Below, one piece after another: positions 25,201-31,029 of a DNA stretch of 31,029 bases. Source of the DNA: Ahniella sp. (GTDB taxonomy: Bacteria > Pseudomonadota > Gammaproteobacteria > Xanthomonadales > Ahniellaceae); NCBI GenBank assembly GCA_016712105.1, contig JADJRU010000017.1, positions 1 to 31,029 of the forward strand, written 5' to 3'. The notes below the pieces were generated by a model. It was not told the DNA's origin and did not search any database. It saw only the letters and a program-made list of their open reading frames with translations. A program made the position numbers and the translations under genes. Every line of letters starts with the position of its first letter. Within the stretch, counting starts at the first letter, position 1.

Positions 25201-25232
25201 GCAAGGCTGGGGACTTTTGTCCCCGGCCTTGT
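25201..25232 (+). terminator. Attenuator-like hairpin between rplL and rpoB
   Basis: AAGGCTGGGGAC (25203-25214) pairs with GTCCCCGGCCTT (25219-25230) with one G-T pair and loop TTTT; flanking bases extend the stem. It lies 36 bases after rplL in a 196-bp spacer. In E. coli this junction carries a partial terminator and an RNase III site that lower rpoBC relative to rplJL; the same role is inferred here. Confidence 0.65.
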
Positions 25233-25360
25233 CGTGCTTCGCGGACCACGGGTCTGACAGATTGATGCCGGATACGCCCAATGGCTGATCCGAGATCGAT
25301 TTTTAATCTGGTGCAGGGCACTTGGCCCCGCATCCAACAACCAAGGGTGGTAGCGCAACC

Positions 25361-29522
<4,162 letters not shown>

Positions 29523-29543
29523 TCGGAATCGGAGTCGAAAAAC

Positions 29544-31029
<1,486 letters not shown>

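Overview
The window is a stretch of GC-rich gammaproteobacterial chromosome, most probably from the Xanthomonadales/Lysobacterales (Rhodanobacteraceae-like). This rests on the classic tRNA-Tyr/Gly/Thr-tuf-tRNA-Trp-secE-nusG-rplKAJL-rpoBC order, an RpoB of about 1386 residues, a ribF-ileS-lspA-ispH cluster, large secreted proteins with a C-terminal FxDGFE tail, and a lipoprotein-type TonB. The order-level placement is inferred, not computed.

Layout. Positions 1-7350 are accessory: a broken, left-truncated secreted protein gene (-), a periplasmic gamma-glutamyltransferase (+), a 1119-residue secreted protein with a glycine-rich N-terminus and six Calx-beta-like repeats (-), and a short secreted protein gene (+) running into a 122-base poly-G tract. 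Positions 7409-12754 hold ribF-ileS-lspA-ispH, all on the minus strand: flavin cofactor synthesis, isoleucyl-tRNA synthetase, lipoprotein signal peptidase and the last step of the MEP isoprenoid pathway. A 157-bp element made of five back-to-back hairpins with terminal inverted repeats separates ribF from the next minus-strand genes: a secreted alpha/beta hydrolase, arginase, a stand-alone Hpt protein and a TonB-domain lipoprotein. From 17752 everything is on the plus strand: dxs (first step of the MEP pathway), then the tRNA and translation/transcription super-cluster, ending inside rpoC at the window edge.

Sequence quality matters here. Single-base indels break reading frames in genes that must be intact in a living cell (dxs five times, tuf twice, rpoB, rpoC and lspA once each), and tRNA-Gly lacks one base of its T-stem. 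Together with the poly-G tract this points to a draft assembly with uncorrected indels. I therefore annotate these genes as single CDSs spanning the shifts and treat most 'broken' genes as probable artefacts.

Regulatory structure is rich in the ribosomal part: a recognisable L10 leader RNA ahead of rplJ, hairpins at the nusG-rplK, rplA-rplJ and rplL-rpoB junctions, and a consensus-like sigma70 promoter ahead of tRNA-Tyr. I found no CRISPR array, no transposase gene and no phage genes. The most unusual features are the five-hairpin element, the duplicated module at the C-terminus of the secreted hydrolase, the reversed tRNA T-arm copy behind tRNA-Tyr, and the poly-G tract.
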